Shown here: positions 7,474 to 18,558 of the stretch, in pieces | How the letters are laid out: every line of letters starts with the position of its first letter | Position numbering within the stretch: the stretch's first letter is position 1 | Source: Actinomycetota bacterium | Lineage (GTDB): Bacteria; Actinomycetota; Actinomycetes; Nanopelagicales; Nanopelagicaceae | Direction: 5' to 3' | DNA length: 54,324 nucleotides | NCBI GenBank assembly: GCA_027728065.1 | Contig: JAQBVO010000010.1 | Coordinates: 1 to 54,324, forward strand | The notes under the pieces: generated by a model | What the model saw: only the letters and a program-made list of their open reading frames with translations | Told to the model about the DNA's origin: nothing | Databases searched by the model: none | Program-made: the position numbers and the translations under genes

Positions 7474-8661
7474 GATCTTCTTCATCGGTCGGTATGCGAT
7501 TTGCAGCTTTTAGGCGCGCTCTGCCGATAGTTAAAACAATATTTCCAAGACCTATGGAAACTGCGGTCAGTGCTAAACAAAACTGAGGCGATATTGACTC
7601 TGAGATGATTCCGCCAAGGGCTGCGCCAAGAGACATGACGCTTCCCTCAACCGTCCACAGCCATGCCATATACGAGACTGCCGAACCCTGAGGTCGCACA
7701 GCCTCCATCACCTCCCAGTAGAAAACCTGAACTGCGCCCCCCATAAAACCTAAGAAGGCACCCGCAAGTGCCATCGACCAACCTGGATAGGTAAATGCGA
7801 TGGGAATCGAGATGATAAACCAGAGCAGATAACTCATGCGAAGTGCGACAAGTGAGGACGTGCGCTTTGAGAGCAGCCCGGCAACTAATCCACCAATAAT
7901 GCTGCTCACACCCATCGCGGCAAAGACCCAAGCGGTGCGGTGTGCAACATTTTCAATAGTTGCATAGGCAGGCACGGCCACATCAAAGAGCCCCCATCCA
8001 AAACCGATGCAGGATCCCTCCAGCATCATCAAGCGCAATGCTGGATTTCGCCAAAGAGATTGTGCACCACGCTCTTTCTTTTCCGGCTTCCAATCCCGTG
8101 AAATTGGCGCGAGTGCTAGCGCTCCACCGCCCATGCACATCAAAATCGCCGATGTAACTAGTGCGCTACCAGGGCGGGAAGAGAGCGCCAACGTAGTTGC
8201 AATAACGGGACCAATAACACTGGCCGTATTCATGACAGATGTATCAACGGCATAGGCAGTGCGCAAGAAATCACCAGTAACAACCGACTTCCATAAAGGT
8301 CGCACCGATAAATTTATAGGTGGGGCAGTAAGTCCCATGATTGTCGCTAGAACAACTATGAGAGTTGGAGAGTGAGAGAGATTGACCATAATCATCATCC
8401 CTGCATATGCAGGCACAAGAATTCGTATCGGCCACTTCTGTCCGTACTTATCAATAACCGATCCTCGAATACCAGCTGTAAAAGATCCGGCTAATGAGTT
8501 TGTACCGATAACTAATCCAGCTAATGCGATAGAGCCCGTCTCCTGTTGGGTCTTAAAAAAAGTGCTAGTCCCACCATTCCATAGGCGACACGGGCAGGAA
8601 AGGCGGCCAGTACTAATATCCAGACATTTGGCAGGGCAAATAACTGGCGATATCTATTCAT
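7430..8661 (-). pseudogene. MFS transporter gene with a frame break at a T7 run
   Basis: Reading from ATG 8661, the first 36 codons encode the start of a major facilitator protein (MNRYRQLFALPNVW, then a hydrophobic helix with RVAYGMVGLALF). At the seven-T run (minus strand, 8561-8555) the frame must move by -1 to continue as FKTQQETGSIALAGLVIG and then about 365 more residues with many membrane helices. If joined, the product is about 410 residues, normal for MFS. Unshifted, translation ends at 8521 after 46 residues. The downstream frame has an internal ATG at 8416, but that would remove the first helices. Possible explanations are sequencing error in the homopolymer, a real null mutation, or programmed -1 frameshifting. 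The substrate is unknown. Confidence 0.8.
8554..8560 (-). other. In-frame T TTT TTA heptamer at the MFS frame break
   Basis: In the upstream frame of the MFS gene the codons are CTT TTT TTA (codons 34-36), so the last seven bases form T TTT TTA in the X XXY YYZ phase used for -1 ribosomal slippage. The HIV-1 gag-pol site has this same heptamer. A weak G-rich stretch (GGTGGGA) lies about eight bases upstream. Only a weak four-pair stem can be drawn just downstream. The position matches the place where the two halves of the protein must be joined. Confidence 0.5.
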
Positions 8662-8789
8662 TATGGGTCCGAGTGTAATGATGAGCCTGAGAATAGGCAG
8701 GGATTTGCTCTTATGCAGGCACAAACCGTACCCTTGCCCTCCAGCCACGAAAGTGGGAACTACTACTCATCTATCTCTACGGAGCACAC

Positions 8790-10166
8790 TTGTCTAGAGC
8801 ACCAATAATTGCATTAAATGACATTGGATCGGCCGCTGATTTTCTAGCCGCAATCGAAGGAACTATAAGAAATTTTAATGACGGAGACCTCGTCACCGGA
8901 ACAATTGTTCAAGTTGGTCGCGAAGAAGTACTAGTTGACATTGGATATAAAACCGAAGGTGTTATTCCTGCACGCGAACTTTCGATTCGCCACGGTGCAG
9001 ATCCAAACGAAATTGTTAAAGTCGGCGAAAGTATTGAGGCCCTTGTTCTACAGAAGGAAGACAAAGAAGGTCGCCTAATTCTCTCTAAGAAGCGCGCACA
9101 GTACGAACGCGCATGGGGCGATATTGAAGGCAAAAAGGAGCGTGACGAAGTAGTCATCGGAACTGTTATTGAAGTGGTTAAGGGTGGACTCATAGTCGAT
9201 ATTGGACTTCGCGGATTTTTACCAGCATCCCTTGTAGAAATGCGACGCGTTCGCGACCTAACGCCATATATTGGTAAGCAGGTCGAAGCTCGCATCATTG
9301 AGCTCGATAAGAATCGCAACAACGTTGTTCTTTCACGTCGTGCATTCTTAGAGCAGAGCCAATCAGAGTCACGAACAACATTTCTTAGCCAGCTCCAAAA
9401 GGGTCAAGTTCGCACTGGTGTCGTCTCATCTATCGTTAACTTTGGTGCATTCGTAGATCTTGGTGGTGTTGACGGCCTCGTTCACGTCTCAGAGCTCTCA
9501 TGGAAGCACATCGATCACCCAGGTGAAGTTGTCGAAGTTGGAGATGAAGTAACCGTTGAGGTTCTCGAAGTTGATTTCGAGCGTGAACGTGTCTCACTCT
9601 CACTCAAGGCAACACAAGAAGATCCATGGCAGGCATATGCTCGCACACACACTATTAATCGAGTTGTCCCTGGCATAGTTACGAAACTCGTTCCATTTGG
9701 TGCTTTCATTAGAGTGCATGAGGGTATTGAAGGCCTCGTACACATCTCTGAATTAGCCGAACGCCACGTTGAAATCCCTGAACAAGTTGTTGCCGTCGAT
9801 GACGAACTCTTTGTCAAGATTATCGATATCGATGTAGAGCGCCGTCGTATCTCGCTCTCATTAAAGCAGGCAAACGAGGGACATGAGATTGAGATCGAAG
9901 CATTTGATCCAACACAGTATGGAATGGCTGCGCGTTATGATGCCGAAGGCAACTTCTTATACCCAGAGGGCTTTGATGCACAGATTCAAGAGTGGAAGCC
10001 AGGACATGAAGCCCAACGCGAAGAGTGGGAGCGTGCCTACGCTCAAGCTCAAGAGCGTTTCATGGCGCATAAAAAGCAGAAGGCAGAGGCTAAAGTCGCA
10101 GATGCCGCAGCAACTCCAGAAGATGCGCCATCAGAAGTTGTCGAAGAGGCAGTGGCTAATCAATAA
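8790..10166 (+). CDS. rpsA: 30S ribosomal protein S1
   Basis: A 458-residue RNA-binding protein made of four S1 (OB-fold) repeats followed by a charged, alanine- and glutamate-rich tail. Repeat landmarks are GTIVQVGREEVLVDIGYKTEG, GTVIEVVKGGLIVDIGLRG, GVVSSIVNFGAFVDLGGVDG and GIVTKLVPFGAFIRVHEGIEG. It helps mRNA docking and unfolding on the 30S subunit. The likely start is TTG 8790, giving SRAPIIALNDIGSA, with GGAG at 8781-8784. The 128 bases between this gene and the MFS start contain a small GAAA-capped CCAC/GTGG stem (8745-8756) but no promoter I can name with confidence. Confidence 0.95.
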   Translation: MSRAPIIALNDIGSAADFLAAIEGTIRNFNDGDLVTGTIVQVGREEVLVDIGYKTEGVIPARELSIRHGADPNEIVKVGESIEALVLQKEDKEGRLILSKKRAQYERAWGDIEGKKERDEVVIGTVIEVVKGGLIVDIGLRGFLPASLVEMRRVRDLTPYIGKQVEARIIELDKNRNNVVLSRRAFLEQSQSESRTTFLSQLQKGQVRTGVVSSIVNFGAFVDLGGVDGLVHVSELSWKHIDHPGEVVEVGDEVTVEVLEVDFERERVSLSLKATQEDPWQAYARTHTINRVVPGIVTKLVPFGAFIRVHEGIEGLVHISELAERHVEIPEQVVAVDDELFVKIIDIDVERRRISLSLKQANEGHEIEIEAFDPTQYGMAARYDAEGNFLYPEGFDAQIQEWKPGHEAQREEWERAYAQAQERFMAHKKQKAEAKVADAAATPEDAPSEVVEEAVANQ

Positions 10167-10187
10167 AGCCCAACTTCTCATCGGCAC

Positions 10188-10193
10188 TATCCT
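10188..10193 (+). promoter_or_regulatory. -10 element TATCCT for coaE (leaderless)
   Basis: TATCCT ends six bases before the coaE ATG at 10200, too close for a ribosome binding site. Transcription would start at or next to the start codon. The same spacing recurs at other genes in this window. Confidence 0.5.
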
Positions 10194-10199
10194 TACAAC

Positions 10200-10790
10200 A
10201 TGCAGGTAATAGCTTTAACTGGCGGAAGCGGAAGCGGAAAATCACTGACTGCTGCCTACTTTGCTCATCTGGGTGCTCTGGTCATTGATGCAGATCAATT
10301 AGCACGTGCGGCTATAGAACGCGGCTCTACAGGTTTTGACGAAGTTGTTGCAGTCTTTGGTGACTCGATTTTAAGCAATGGAGATATCAATCGACGGGCA
10401 TTGGGTGAATTGGTTTTTAAAGATCCTGCACTCAAGACAAAGTTAGAGAGGATTATTCATCCATGGGTGCGCAAGGAGTTCGAATCGGCTCGGGCCGCTC
10501 TAACTGGTGATCAACTCTTAATCTATGAAATCCCATTACTTTATGAAACCGCCGGCGCAGATCGCTTCGATGTAGTTATAACCGTTGAAGCAACGATGGA
10601 TATTCGTATCGCAAGGCTGCGTGCCAAAGGCTTGCATATCTCCGAAATAGAGGCGCGCATCGCCGCTCAAGCCACGCGTGAGCAACGGGTCTCTATCGCC
10701 GATTACGTCATCGAAAATAGCGGTACGGAGGATGAATTACTGCGTAAAGTTGAAAATATTTGGGATGGTTTAAATCCCAGTTCTAACTAG
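10200..10790 (+). CDS. coaE: Dephospho-CoA kinase
   Basis: A 196-residue P-loop kinase that phosphorylates the 3' hydroxyl of dephospho-CoA, the last step of coenzyme A synthesis. Walker A is GGSGSGKS at residues 8-15. The family's DADQLAR motif and IIHPWVRKEF follow, then IYEIPLLYETAGADRFD in the lid/core region. The length is that of a stand-alone CoaE; the C-terminal extra domain seen in mycobacterial homologues is absent. It sits between rpsA and uvrB, the usual actinobacterial order. Confidence 0.95.
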   Translation: MQVIALTGGSGSGKSLTAAYFAHLGALVIDADQLARAAIERGSTGFDEVVAVFGDSILSNGDINRRALGELVFKDPALKTKLERIIHPWVRKEFESARAALTGDQLLIYEIPLLYETAGADRFDVVITVEATMDIRIARLRAKGLHISEIEARIAAQATREQRVSIADYVIENSGTEDELLRKVENIWDGLNPSSN

Positions 10791-10793
10791 AAT
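10788..10793 (+). promoter_or_regulatory. -10 element TAGAAT for uvrB, overlapping the coaE stop codon
   Basis: TAGAAT lies six bases upstream of ATG 10800, and its TAG is also the coaE stop codon. No ribosome binding site separates it from the start, so uvrB is probably read from a leaderless transcript. I see no actinobacterial LexA box close by. Confidence 0.55.
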
Positions 10794-10799
10794 TGAGCA

Positions 10800-12881
10800 A
10801 TGCGTCCGATATCGGATTTAGAGCGACGGGTAGCACCCTTTGAGGTTATTAGTGATTACGTACCTGCAGGTGATCAACCCGAAGCGATCGCTGAGATTGC
10901 TCGCCGTTTTCAAGCTGGCGAGCAGGATGTAGTTCTACTTGGCGCAACGGGTACTGGAAAATCTGCCACAACGGCCTGGCTGATTGAAAAACTCCAGCGT
11001 CCTACATTGGTGCTAGCACCGAATAAAACCCTAGCGGCTCAACTCGCAAATGAGTTTCGTGAACTCTTGCCTAATAACGCCGTCGAATACTTTGTCTCTT
11101 ATTATGACTACTATCAACCCGAGGCCTATGTTCCACAGACCGATACCTTTATTGAAAAAGACTCCAGCGTTAATGATGAGGTCGAAAGGTTGCGGCACTC
11201 GGCGACTAACTCACTCCTAACGCGTCGAGATGTCATCGTTGTTGCAACGGTCTCCTGTATCTATGGTCTAGGTACCCCACAGGAGTACATCGACCGCATG
11301 GTGACTTTGCGCGTGGGAGATGAGATCGAGCGAAACGCTCTTCTTCGCCGCTTTGTCGATGTTCAGTACAAGCGTAACGATCTCGCCTTTGAACGCGGAA
11401 CCTTTAGAGTCCGCGGTGACACAATCGAAATTATTCCAATGTATGAAGAGTTGGCGATTCGTATTGAGATGTTTGGCGATGAAATAGAGAAGATAACTAC
11501 TCTTCATCCGCTCACCGGAGAGATCATTCGCGATGAAACTACGATGTATATCTTCCCCGCAACCCACTACGCAGCAGGTCCTGAAACGATTAAGCGAGCT
11601 ATCGGTGATATCGAGGATGAACTACAGATTCAACTCAATCTCTTTGAAAAACAGGGTAAGTTGCTTGAAGCACAACGCCTTCGTATGCGTACTACTTTTG
11701 ATGTTGAGATGATGGAACAGATTGGGTTTTGTAGCGGAATCGAAAATTATTCCCGCCATCTAGATGGTCGCGCCTCTGGTTCTGCGCCAAATTGTCTTTT
11801 GGATTATTTTCCGCAGGATTTTCTCGTTGTAATTGATGAAAGTCATGTGACCGTTCCACAGTTAGGTGCAATGTATGAGGGCGATGCCTCAAGAAAGCGC
11901 ACACTCGTTGAGCATGGTTTTCGCTTACCTAGCGCTCTGGATAACCGCCCATTGAGGTTTTCGGAGTTCTTGGAGCGAACAGGACAGAAGCTATATCTAT
12001 CTGCCACCCCGGGTAAGTACGAGATGGCAAAGATCGATGGTGATGTAGTCGAGCAGGTGATACGCCCAACTGGCTTAGTAGATCCTGAGATTGTAATCAA
12101 ACCAATCAAAGGTCAGATCGATGACCTCTTGGCTGAAATCACTCTTCGCGCCGAAAAGAACGAGCGCGTACTAATAACGACGTTAACTAAAAAGATGTCG
12201 GAGGATCTAACTGAGTATATGCAGGAAAAGGGTGTGCGTGTTCGTTACCTCCACTCAGAAGTGGACACGTTAAGGCGGGTAGAGCTTCTTCGCGAACTTC
12301 GTACGGGCGATTACGATGTTCTTATCGGGATCAACCTACTGCGCGAAGGATTAGATCTTCCCGAAGTATCACTCGTTGCCATTTTGGATGCTGACAAAGA
12401 GGGTTTTTTGCGCTCTGCAACCTCATTGATTCAGACGATAGGACGTGCTGCACGAAATGTTTCGGGCCAGGTGCATATGTATGCAGATAACATCACTGAT
12501 TCAATGGCCAAAGCCATTGAAGAGACAAATCGTCGCCGTGCAAAACAGGTTAAACATAACCTTGAGCGGGGAATAGATCCGCAGCCACTACGTAAAAAAA
12601 TTGCAGATATTACTGATTTAATCAATCGAGAGTTCGAAGATACACAGGAGTTGATGGTAGGTAACAAAAAGGCCAACCAAAAAACTGCGCCCTCGGTTGG
12701 GCTGTACTCAAAGGCCTCAATCTCTCTGCCACAAGCAGATTTGATAGCCTTGATAGGCTCACTCACAGATCAGATGAAGAATGCAGCTGCAGAGCTCCAG
12801 TTCGAGATAGCCGCACGTCTGCGCGATGAGATAAAGATTTTGAAGCGTGAGCTGCGTTCGATGCAAGAGGCTGGGGTTTAA
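10800..12881 (+). CDS. uvrB: Excinuclease ABC subunit B
   Basis: A 693-residue damage-verification helicase of nucleotide excision repair. It is loaded by UvrA and then recruits UvrC for incision. Walker A is GATGTGKS at residues 48-55. The beta-hairpin that probes the lesion carries [12 protein letters not shown]. Helicase motifs include VVIDESHVT, the YLSATPG motif and RAARN near the end of domain 3. The C-terminal UVR motif ([20 protein letters not shown]) contacts UvrC. Its stop overlaps the ATG of uvrA (TTTAATGAG), so the two are coupled. Confidence 0.97.
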   Translation: MRPISDLERRVAPFEVISDYVPAGDQPEAIAEIARRFQAGEQDVVLLGATGTGKSATTAWLIEKLQRPTLVLAPNKTLAAQLANEFRELLPNNAVEYFVSYYDYYQPEAYVPQTDTFIEKDSSVNDEVERLRHSATNSLLTRRDVIVVATVSCIYGLGTPQEYIDRMVTLRVGDEIERNALLRRFVDVQYKRNDLAFERGTFRVRGDTIEIIPMYEELAIRIEMFGDEIEKITTLHPLTGEIIRDETTMYIFPATHYAAGPETIKRAIGDIEDELQIQLNLFEKQGKLLEAQRLRMRTTFDVEMMEQIGFCSGIENYSRHLDGRASGSAPNCLLDYFPQDFLVVIDESHVTVPQLGAMYEGDASRKRTLVEHGFRLPSALDNRPLRFSEFLERTGQKLYLSATPGKYEMAKIDGDVVEQVIRPTGLVDPEIVIKPIKGQIDDLLAEITLRAEKNERVLITTLTKKMSEDLTEYMQEKGVRVRYLHSEVDTLRRVELLRELRTGDYDVLIGINLLREGLDLPEVSLVAILDADKEGFLRSATSLIQTIGRAARNVSGQVHMYADNITDSMAKAIEETNRRRAKQVKHNLERGIDPQPLRKKIADITDLINREFEDTQELMVGNKKANQKTAPSVGLYSKASISLPQADLIALIGSLTDQMKNAAAELQFEIAARLRDEIKILKRELRSMQEAGV

Positions 12882-15739
12882 TGAGTATCGAGAAATTAGT
12901 TGTGCGCGGTGCACGCGAACATAACCTCAAAGATGTTTCGGTTGAGCTTCCACGGAACTCCCTAATTGTCTTCACTGGTCTTTCTGGATCGGGAAAATCA
13001 TCACTAGCATTTGACACAATATTTGCAGAAGGACAACGCCGTTATGTGGAATCACTCTCGGCCTATGCCCGCCAGTTTTTAGGTCAGATGGACAAACCCG
13101 ACGTGGATTTCATCGAAGGATTGTCGCCGGCGGTTTCAATCGATCAAAAATCTACTAACCGCAATCCTCGATCTACTGTTGGAACAATAACTGAAGTTTA
13201 TGACTATCTGCGCTTACTCTTTGCCCGTGCAGGGCGACCACACTGCCCAATCTGCGCTAAACCAGTTACGCGCCAGTCACCGCAACAGATCGTGGATCAG
13301 ATTCTGGACATGCCGCCAACGACAAAGTTTCAAATACTTGCCCCTGTGGTTCGTGCCCGCAAGGGAGAGTTTGTTGATCTCTTCGCCGAACTTATTACAC
13401 AGGGTTATTCACGTGCCCGTGTCGATGGTGTCGTAGTACAACTTGTCGATGTGCCAAAGTTAAAAAAACAGGATAAGCACACAATCGAAGTTGTGGTCGA
13501 TCGTTTAACTGCCAAAGTTGAGAGCAAAACACGCCTAACCGATTCAATTGAAACCGCTCTTGGATTGACCTCTGGAATCGTAGTTTTGGATTTTGTAGAT
13601 TCAAAGACGGCGCAAAAAGAACGGACATTTAGCGAGCATTTAGCCTGTCATGATTGCAACCTATCTTTTGAGGAGCTAGAGCCCCGCTCCTTCTCATTTA
13701 ACTCCCCCTTCGGAGCATGTCCTGAGTGTTCTGGAATCGGCACAAAGCTAGAGGTAGATCAGGAGTTGATCATCCCCGATGACTCAATCTCCATAAATGA
13801 TGGTGCTATCGCTCCTTGGTCGGGTGGTCAGTCATCGGATTATTTCATTCGTTTGTTAGAGGCCCTTGCAAAAGACATGCCATTTTCACTCGATACTCCT
13901 TGGAAGAAAATCTCAGTTAAAGCCCGTGAGGCGATAATTAATGGCTATGAGTACGAAATAAAGATGAAGTACAAAGGTCGTTACGGTACTAAGAACTACA
14001 CAACCGGCTTTGAAGGCGTTGTGCCATTTATCCATCGACGTCATAGTGAGACCGAGAGCGATTACAGCCGCGATAAGTACGAGGCTTATATGCGCCAAAC
14101 TCCCTGCGCGGTCTGTGCGGGCGCACGATTAAAGCCCGAGGTCTTAGCAGTTACTCTTGGCCAGAAAAATATCTCACAGGTAACCGAACTTTCGATTTCA
14201 GAGTGCGCCGAATTTCTCAAAAACATCAAACTTAATAAGCGGGAGGCGCAGATAGCCGAACGCGTGATGAAAGAAGTTCACGCCCGTCTTGGCTTCCTGT
14301 TGGATGTTGGACTGGACTACTTATCATTGGCGCGCCCGGCAGCCACACTCTCTGGTGGAGAGGCTCAACGTATTCGCCTTGCCACCCAGATTGGCAGTGG
14401 CTTGGTTGGAGTTCTCTATGTTTTAGATGAGCCAAGTATCGGTCTGCATCAGCGCGATAACCGTAGATTAATAGAGACCCTGACGCATTTACGTGATCTT
14501 GGAAATACTCTCATCGTCGTTGAACATGATGAAGAGACTATTCGTATGGCCGATTGGATTGTAGATATCGGACCAGGTGCAGGAGAACATGGAGGAGATA
14601 TTGTCATCTCTGGAAGTTATGAAGAACTTATCGCCTCTAAAGATTCAATTACTGGTGCCTATTTATCTGGACGTAAGACGATTGCAATTCCGCCTAAGAG
14701 ACGGCCTGTCGATAACACACGACGTTTGACGATAAAGGGAGCCAAAGAGAATAATCTGCAGAATATTGATGTTGCCATCCCGCTGGGTATATTTGTATCT
14801 GTAACGGGAGTCAGTGGCTCAGGTAAATCAACTTTAATCAATGAAATTTTGTACTCAACACTTGCCAATAAACTCAATGGTGCCCGACTAGTACCAGGGC
14901 GTCACCGTAGCGTTAGCGGTGTTGATCTACTCGACAAAGTCGTCCATGTAGATCAATCGCCAATTGGACGTACGCCTCGATCAAATCCTGCGACCTATAC
15001 GGGCCTCTTTGATAAGGTGCGCGCCTTATTTGCCGAAACATCCGAGGCTAAGATCCGTGGCTACCAACAGGGGCGATTCTCATTTAATGTTAAGGGTGGT
15101 CGATGCGAAAACTGCAGCGGCGATGGCACGATAACAATCGAAATGAACTTCCTGCCAGATGTATATGTTCCATGTGAAATCTGCCATGGCGCACGTTACA
15201 ACCGTGAGACACTAGAGGTGCATTACAAGGGCAAGACAGTTGCAGATGTATTGCATATGCCAATAGAAGAGGCCTATTCATTTTTTGAATCAGTGCCGAG
15301 AATCTCTAGATTTCTTAAAACCCTCAATGATGTTGGTCTGGGGTATGTGCGCTTAGGTCAATCTGCACCAACGCTTTCAGGGGGTGAGGCACAACGCGTA
15401 AAACTTGCAACCGAACTACAACGTCGCTCTACTGGACGAACTATCTATATACTAGATGAACCAACAACAGGCCTGCACTTTGAGGATGTCAATAAACTCC
15501 TCGTTGTTCTTAACCGACTTGTAGATACTGGAAATACCGTGGTAGTTATTGAGCATAACCTAGATGTTATTAAGTGCGCAGACTGGGTAATTGATATGGG
15601 TCCACAAGGGGGATTGCGTGGAGGATTGGTTATCGCGCAGGGCACACCTGAAGATGTTGCGAAGGCCAAAGAGAGTTATACCGGCCAATATCTAGCACCT
15701 ATTCTCTCAACTAATCGAAAAATAGTAGCAAAGAAGTAG
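12881..15739 (+). CDS. uvrA: Excinuclease ABC subunit A
   Basis: A 952-residue tandem ABC ATPase that finds helix-distorting damage and delivers UvrB. The first Walker [11 protein letters not shown], is near residue 34 and the second, [10 protein letters not shown], near 643. Cysteine pairs of the zinc modules are visible as CPICAKP, CHDCN with CPECSG, and CENCSGDG with [10 protein letters not shown]. Two LSGGEAQR signature motifs and two DEP Walker B motifs ([12 protein letters not shown] and [12 protein letters not shown]) are intact. It lies between uvrB and uvrC, a full excinuclease set in one block. Confidence 0.97.
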   Translation: MSIEKLVVRGAREHNLKDVSVELPRNSLIVFTGLSGSGKSSLAFDTIFAEGQRRYVESLSAYARQFLGQMDKPDVDFIEGLSPAVSIDQKSTNRNPRSTVGTITEVYDYLRLLFARAGRPHCPICAKPVTRQSPQQIVDQILDMPPTTKFQILAPVVRARKGEFVDLFAELITQGYSRARVDGVVVQLVDVPKLKKQDKHTIEVVVDRLTAKVESKTRLTDSIETALGLTSGIVVLDFVDSKTAQKERTFSEHLACHDCNLSFEELEPRSFSFNSPFGACPECSGIGTKLEVDQELIIPDDSISINDGAIAPWSGGQSSDYFIRLLEALAKDMPFSLDTPWKKISVKAREAIINGYEYEIKMKYKGRYGTKNYTTGFEGVVPFIHRRHSETESDYSRDKYEAYMRQTPCAVCAGARLKPEVLAVTLGQKNISQVTELSISECAEFLKNIKLNKREAQIAERVMKEVHARLGFLLDVGLDYLSLARPAATLSGGEAQRIRLATQIGSGLVGVLYVLDEPSIGLHQRDNRRLIETLTHLRDLGNTLIVVEHDEETIRMADWIVDIGPGAGEHGGDIVISGSYEELIASKDSITGAYLSGRKTIAIPPKRRPVDNTRRLTIKGAKENNLQNIDVAIPLGIFVSVTGVSGSGKSTLINEILYSTLANKLNGARLVPGRHRSVSGVDLLDKVVHVDQSPIGRTPRSNPATYTGLFDKVRALFAETSEAKIRGYQQGRFSFNVKGGRCENCSGDGTITIEMNFLPDVYVPCEICHGARYNRETLEVHYKGKTVADVLHMPIEEAYSFFESVPRISRFLKTLNDVGLGYVRLGQSAPTLSGGEAQRVKLATELQRRSTGRTIYILDEPTTGLHFEDVNKLLVVLNRLVDTGNTVVVIEHNLDVIKCADWVIDMGPQGGLRGGLVIAQGTPEDVAKAKESYTGQYLAPILSTNRKIVAKK

Positions 15740-15743
15740 TGCC

Positions 15744-17660
15744 ATGGCAGATCCGCAAAGTTATCGGCCAAGGGATATCCCTGAACATCCTGGGGTTTAT
15801 CGCTTTTATAACAAGCAAGACAAGATTATTTATGTTGGTAAAGCAAAAAATCTCAAAAACCGTCTAACAAATTATTTTCAGGCAAATTTACTGACAAAAA
15901 CTCAGCGCATGGTTAATGAAGCGGTACGTGTTGATTGGACGATAGTTGGTAGCGAACTTGAAGCGTTAGCCCTTGAGTTTAGTTGGATTAAGCAGTATCA
16001 ACCTAAATACAACGTCCAGTTCAAAGATGACAAGTCTTATCCCTATCTAGCTTTATCGTTAAATGATGAATATCCAAATATTTTTATTACACGCAAAGAC
16101 AAGCGTCCAGGATATAAATACTTTGGCCCCTATACAAATGCCTGGGCACTTCGTAATACATTTGAAGTTCTGTTGAAGGTTTTTCCAATTCGTTCGTGCT
16201 CTGCATCAAACTTTAAGAGCGCTCAAAAAAGTAAGCGTCAATGTTTATTGGGAGATATTGGAAAATGTGCCGCTCCTTGTGTCGGTTGGATTTCTAAAGA
16301 AGATCATCAAGACTTAGCTCAACGACTCAACGAGTTTATGGAGTCAGGAATGGAAAATATCCTTCCCAAGCTCCACGAGGAGATGCAGAGTGCGGCTGGG
16401 AATGAAGAGTTTGAACGCGCGGGGCGATTGCGTGATCAGATCGAATCCTTTGAAAAAGCGCAAAAATCAACGCAAGGAAATTTTTCAGATGAACTAGATG
16501 GTGATTTCATCGCAATCTACCAAGATGGCTTTCATACCGCTGGCTCCATATTTTCAATGCAACGTGGCTCGGTCAAAGGCTCACGTTCATGGATTGTTGA
16601 CCAAGAAAATGCGATTGAAGGTCAGGATGTATTGAGTTCACTCCTATATTCCATTTACGGAAACGGAGCGATTTTGGTACCGCACCATATTTATATCAAT
16701 GCAGAGCCGCAGGAGATTCCACAGTTGGAGGATTGGCTCGCATCTATTGCTGGCTTTCAGGTGAAGATTAAGGTACCAAGGCGCGGTGAAAAATTGGATC
16801 TTTTAGCCACGGTAAAACGCAACGCTCAGTATTCATTAATTCAATACCTGAGCAAAAGGGCGACAGATGCGGCCGTGTCAGGTAAAGCCCTTACTGAGAT
16901 TGAAGAGCTCCTTGAACTAGGGCGCACCCCATTACGGATCGAATGTTTTGATATTTCAAATATCTCTGGAACATCGGTTGTGGCGTCTATGGTTGTCTTT
17001 GAGGATGGAATGCCCAAAAAAAGTGCTTACCGTAGATTTATCATTAATACAGATGAGGGATTTGATGATACTAGGGCAATGCATCAAGTGATAACTCGCA
17101 GACTTAAACGACTTATTAATGATCGTGCCGAAAATGAGGCTGAAGTAGCGCAACTCGGTGGCAAACCAAGCAAATTTGCCTATCCTCCTCAGTTAATTGT
17201 GGTCGATGGAGGTGCACCTCAAGTAAGCGCTGCACAACGTGCCTTAAGTGAACTCAGAATTGATGACATCGCACTATGCGGATTAGCAAAGCGGCTTGAA
17301 GAGGTCTGGTTACCAGGTTCGTCTGATCCATTAATCCTTCCTCGTAGTAGCGAAGGGCTTTACCTCCTGCAGCGAATCCGTGATGAAGCACATCGCTTCG
17401 CAATTACTTTTCATCGATCAAGGAGATCAAAAACCATGTTGGAATCGATATTGGATGAGGTGCCCCAACTCGGGCAAACCCGACGGAGCGCACTCTTAGT
17501 GCGATTTGGCTCTGTGGCTGCGATTAGAAAAGCCTCAGTTCAAGATATCGCCGCAACCCCTGGAATCGGCCCAAAGATCGCCGAACTCATTGGCATTCAT
17601 CTAGCAGGGATCGGAAGAGAGAAAGTAAATGTTCAAACCGGAGAAATCACGTCGAATTAG
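15744..17660 (+). CDS. uvrC: Excinuclease ABC subunit C
   Basis: A 638-residue dual-incision nuclease of nucleotide excision repair. The N-terminal GIY-YIG domain, which makes the 3' cut, begins with HPGVYRFY and IIYVGKAKNLKNRL. A UVR motif near residues 205-240 (EEFERAGRLRDQIESFEKAQ) binds UvrB. The RNase H-like domain for the 5' cut has the IECFDISNISGTSVVASMVV motif, and a helix-hairpin-helix pair (AATPGIGPKIAE) closes the protein. It starts at ATG 15744, four bases after the uvrA stop. Confidence 0.97.
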   Translation: MADPQSYRPRDIPEHPGVYRFYNKQDKIIYVGKAKNLKNRLTNYFQANLLTKTQRMVNEAVRVDWTIVGSELEALALEFSWIKQYQPKYNVQFKDDKSYPYLALSLNDEYPNIFITRKDKRPGYKYFGPYTNAWALRNTFEVLLKVFPIRSCSASNFKSAQKSKRQCLLGDIGKCAAPCVGWISKEDHQDLAQRLNEFMESGMENILPKLHEEMQSAAGNEEFERAGRLRDQIESFEKAQKSTQGNFSDELDGDFIAIYQDGFHTAGSIFSMQRGSVKGSRSWIVDQENAIEGQDVLSSLLYSIYGNGAILVPHHIYINAEPQEIPQLEDWLASIAGFQVKIKVPRRGEKLDLLATVKRNAQYSLIQYLSKRATDAAVSGKALTEIEELLELGRTPLRIECFDISNISGTSVVASMVVFEDGMPKKSAYRRFIINTDEGFDDTRAMHQVITRRLKRLINDRAENEAEVAQLGGKPSKFAYPPQLIVVDGGAPQVSAAQRALSELRIDDIALCGLAKRLEEVWLPGSSDPLILPRSSEGLYLLQRIRDEAHRFAITFHRSRRSKTMLESILDEVPQLGQTRRSALLVRFGSVAAIRKASVQDIAATPGIGPKIAELIGIHLAGIGREKVNVQTGEITSN

Positions 17661-17692
17661 TGGGTGCTTGACATGTGTAAGAGGATGAAGCT

Positions 17693-18556
17693 ATGAACCG
17701 CGATGAGATTTTGATTCTGACAGGAATGTCGGGGGCAGGTCGATCTACCGTTGCACACGCACTTGAGGATTTAGGGTGGTATGTCGTCGATAATCTTCCT
17801 CCTGCGCTTCTGCCTGCTTTAGTAAGTAAAGGCACAGGCTCAGATGGCAAAGAGTATGCAGTCGTTGTCGATGTGCGCGGTGGACATTTCTTTGATGAGT
17901 TGATGCACTCTCTAGATGAGTTGAAAAGAGATGGATCGGCTTATCGTTTGCTCTTCTTAGACGCTACGGATCAGGCTTTAGTACAACGATTTGAATCAAC
18001 CCGCAGGCCTCATCCACTACAAGGCAGCGATCGAATCGTCGATGGAATTGCCAGAGAGCGCGCCAAACTTGATGAGGTGAGATCACAGTGTGATATCACG
18101 ATTGATACAACGAATCTGAATATCCATCAATTAGAAAAACGGATTGGTGAGATATTTGGTGGTGGGAAAGCCACAGGCATCAAGATAAATGTCCTATCTT
18201 TTGGATATAAGTATGGAATTCCCGTTGATTCAGATTTAGTTCTGGATTGTCGATTTATTCCAAATCCACACTGGATACCAGAGCTGCGTCCTCTCACAGG
18301 GTTAACATCTCAAGTGAGCGCGAAGGTGTTGGGCAATCCTGGAGTAGCAGAGTTCGTTACACGCTACGTCGATTTAATTGCATCGATGGTGCCCGGATAC
18401 ATGCATGAGGGTAAGAAGTATCTAATGATTGCGATCGGTTGTACTGGTGGTAAGCATCGCAGTGTTGCAATTACCCAAGAGATTGCAAAGCAACTTAACG
18501 CCATCGATCGCGGTATCTCGGCATACCCAACGCACCGTGATGTGGGACGCGAATAA
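17693..18556 (+). CDS. rapZ: RNase adapter RapZ / nucleotide-binding protein (YvcJ family)
   Basis: A 287-residue P-loop protein with GMSGAGRST at residues 11-19, where Arg replaces the usual Walker lysine. The family's LGWYVVDNLPPALLP follows, and the C-terminal half has SFGYKYGIPVDSDLVLDCRF and IGCTGGKHRSVAI. In Enterobacteria RapZ controls small-RNA decay in glucosamine-6-phosphate homeostasis. In Gram-positives the rapZ-yvcK-whiA neighbourhood is conserved and the biochemical role is less clear. GAGG at 17681-17684 provides the ribosome binding site. Confidence 0.92.
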   Translation: MNRDEILILTGMSGAGRSTVAHALEDLGWYVVDNLPPALLPALVSKGTGSDGKEYAVVVDVRGGHFFDELMHSLDELKRDGSAYRLLFLDATDQALVQRFESTRRPHPLQGSDRIVDGIARERAKLDEVRSQCDITIDTTNLNIHQLEKRIGEIFGGGKATGIKINVLSFGYKYGIPVDSDLVLDCRFIPNPHWIPELRPLTGLTSQVSAKVLGNPGVAEFVTRYVDLIASMVPGYMHEGKKYLMIAIGCTGGKHRSVAITQEIAKQLNAIDRGISAYPTHRDVGRE

Positions 18557-18558
18557 CA

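Noticed and set aside
7430-8416. MFS gene beginning at an internal ATG at 8416
   Set aside because: The frame is open and protein-like upstream to 8553 and joins to a clear MFS N-terminus after one frame change, so the internal start would give a protein missing its first helices.
17668-17697. TTGACA before rapZ as a promoter
   Set aside because: The only -10-like sequence at a proper distance (TATGAA) overlaps the ATG and lies too far downstream, and a ribosome binding site is present. Operon read-through from uvrC is simpler.
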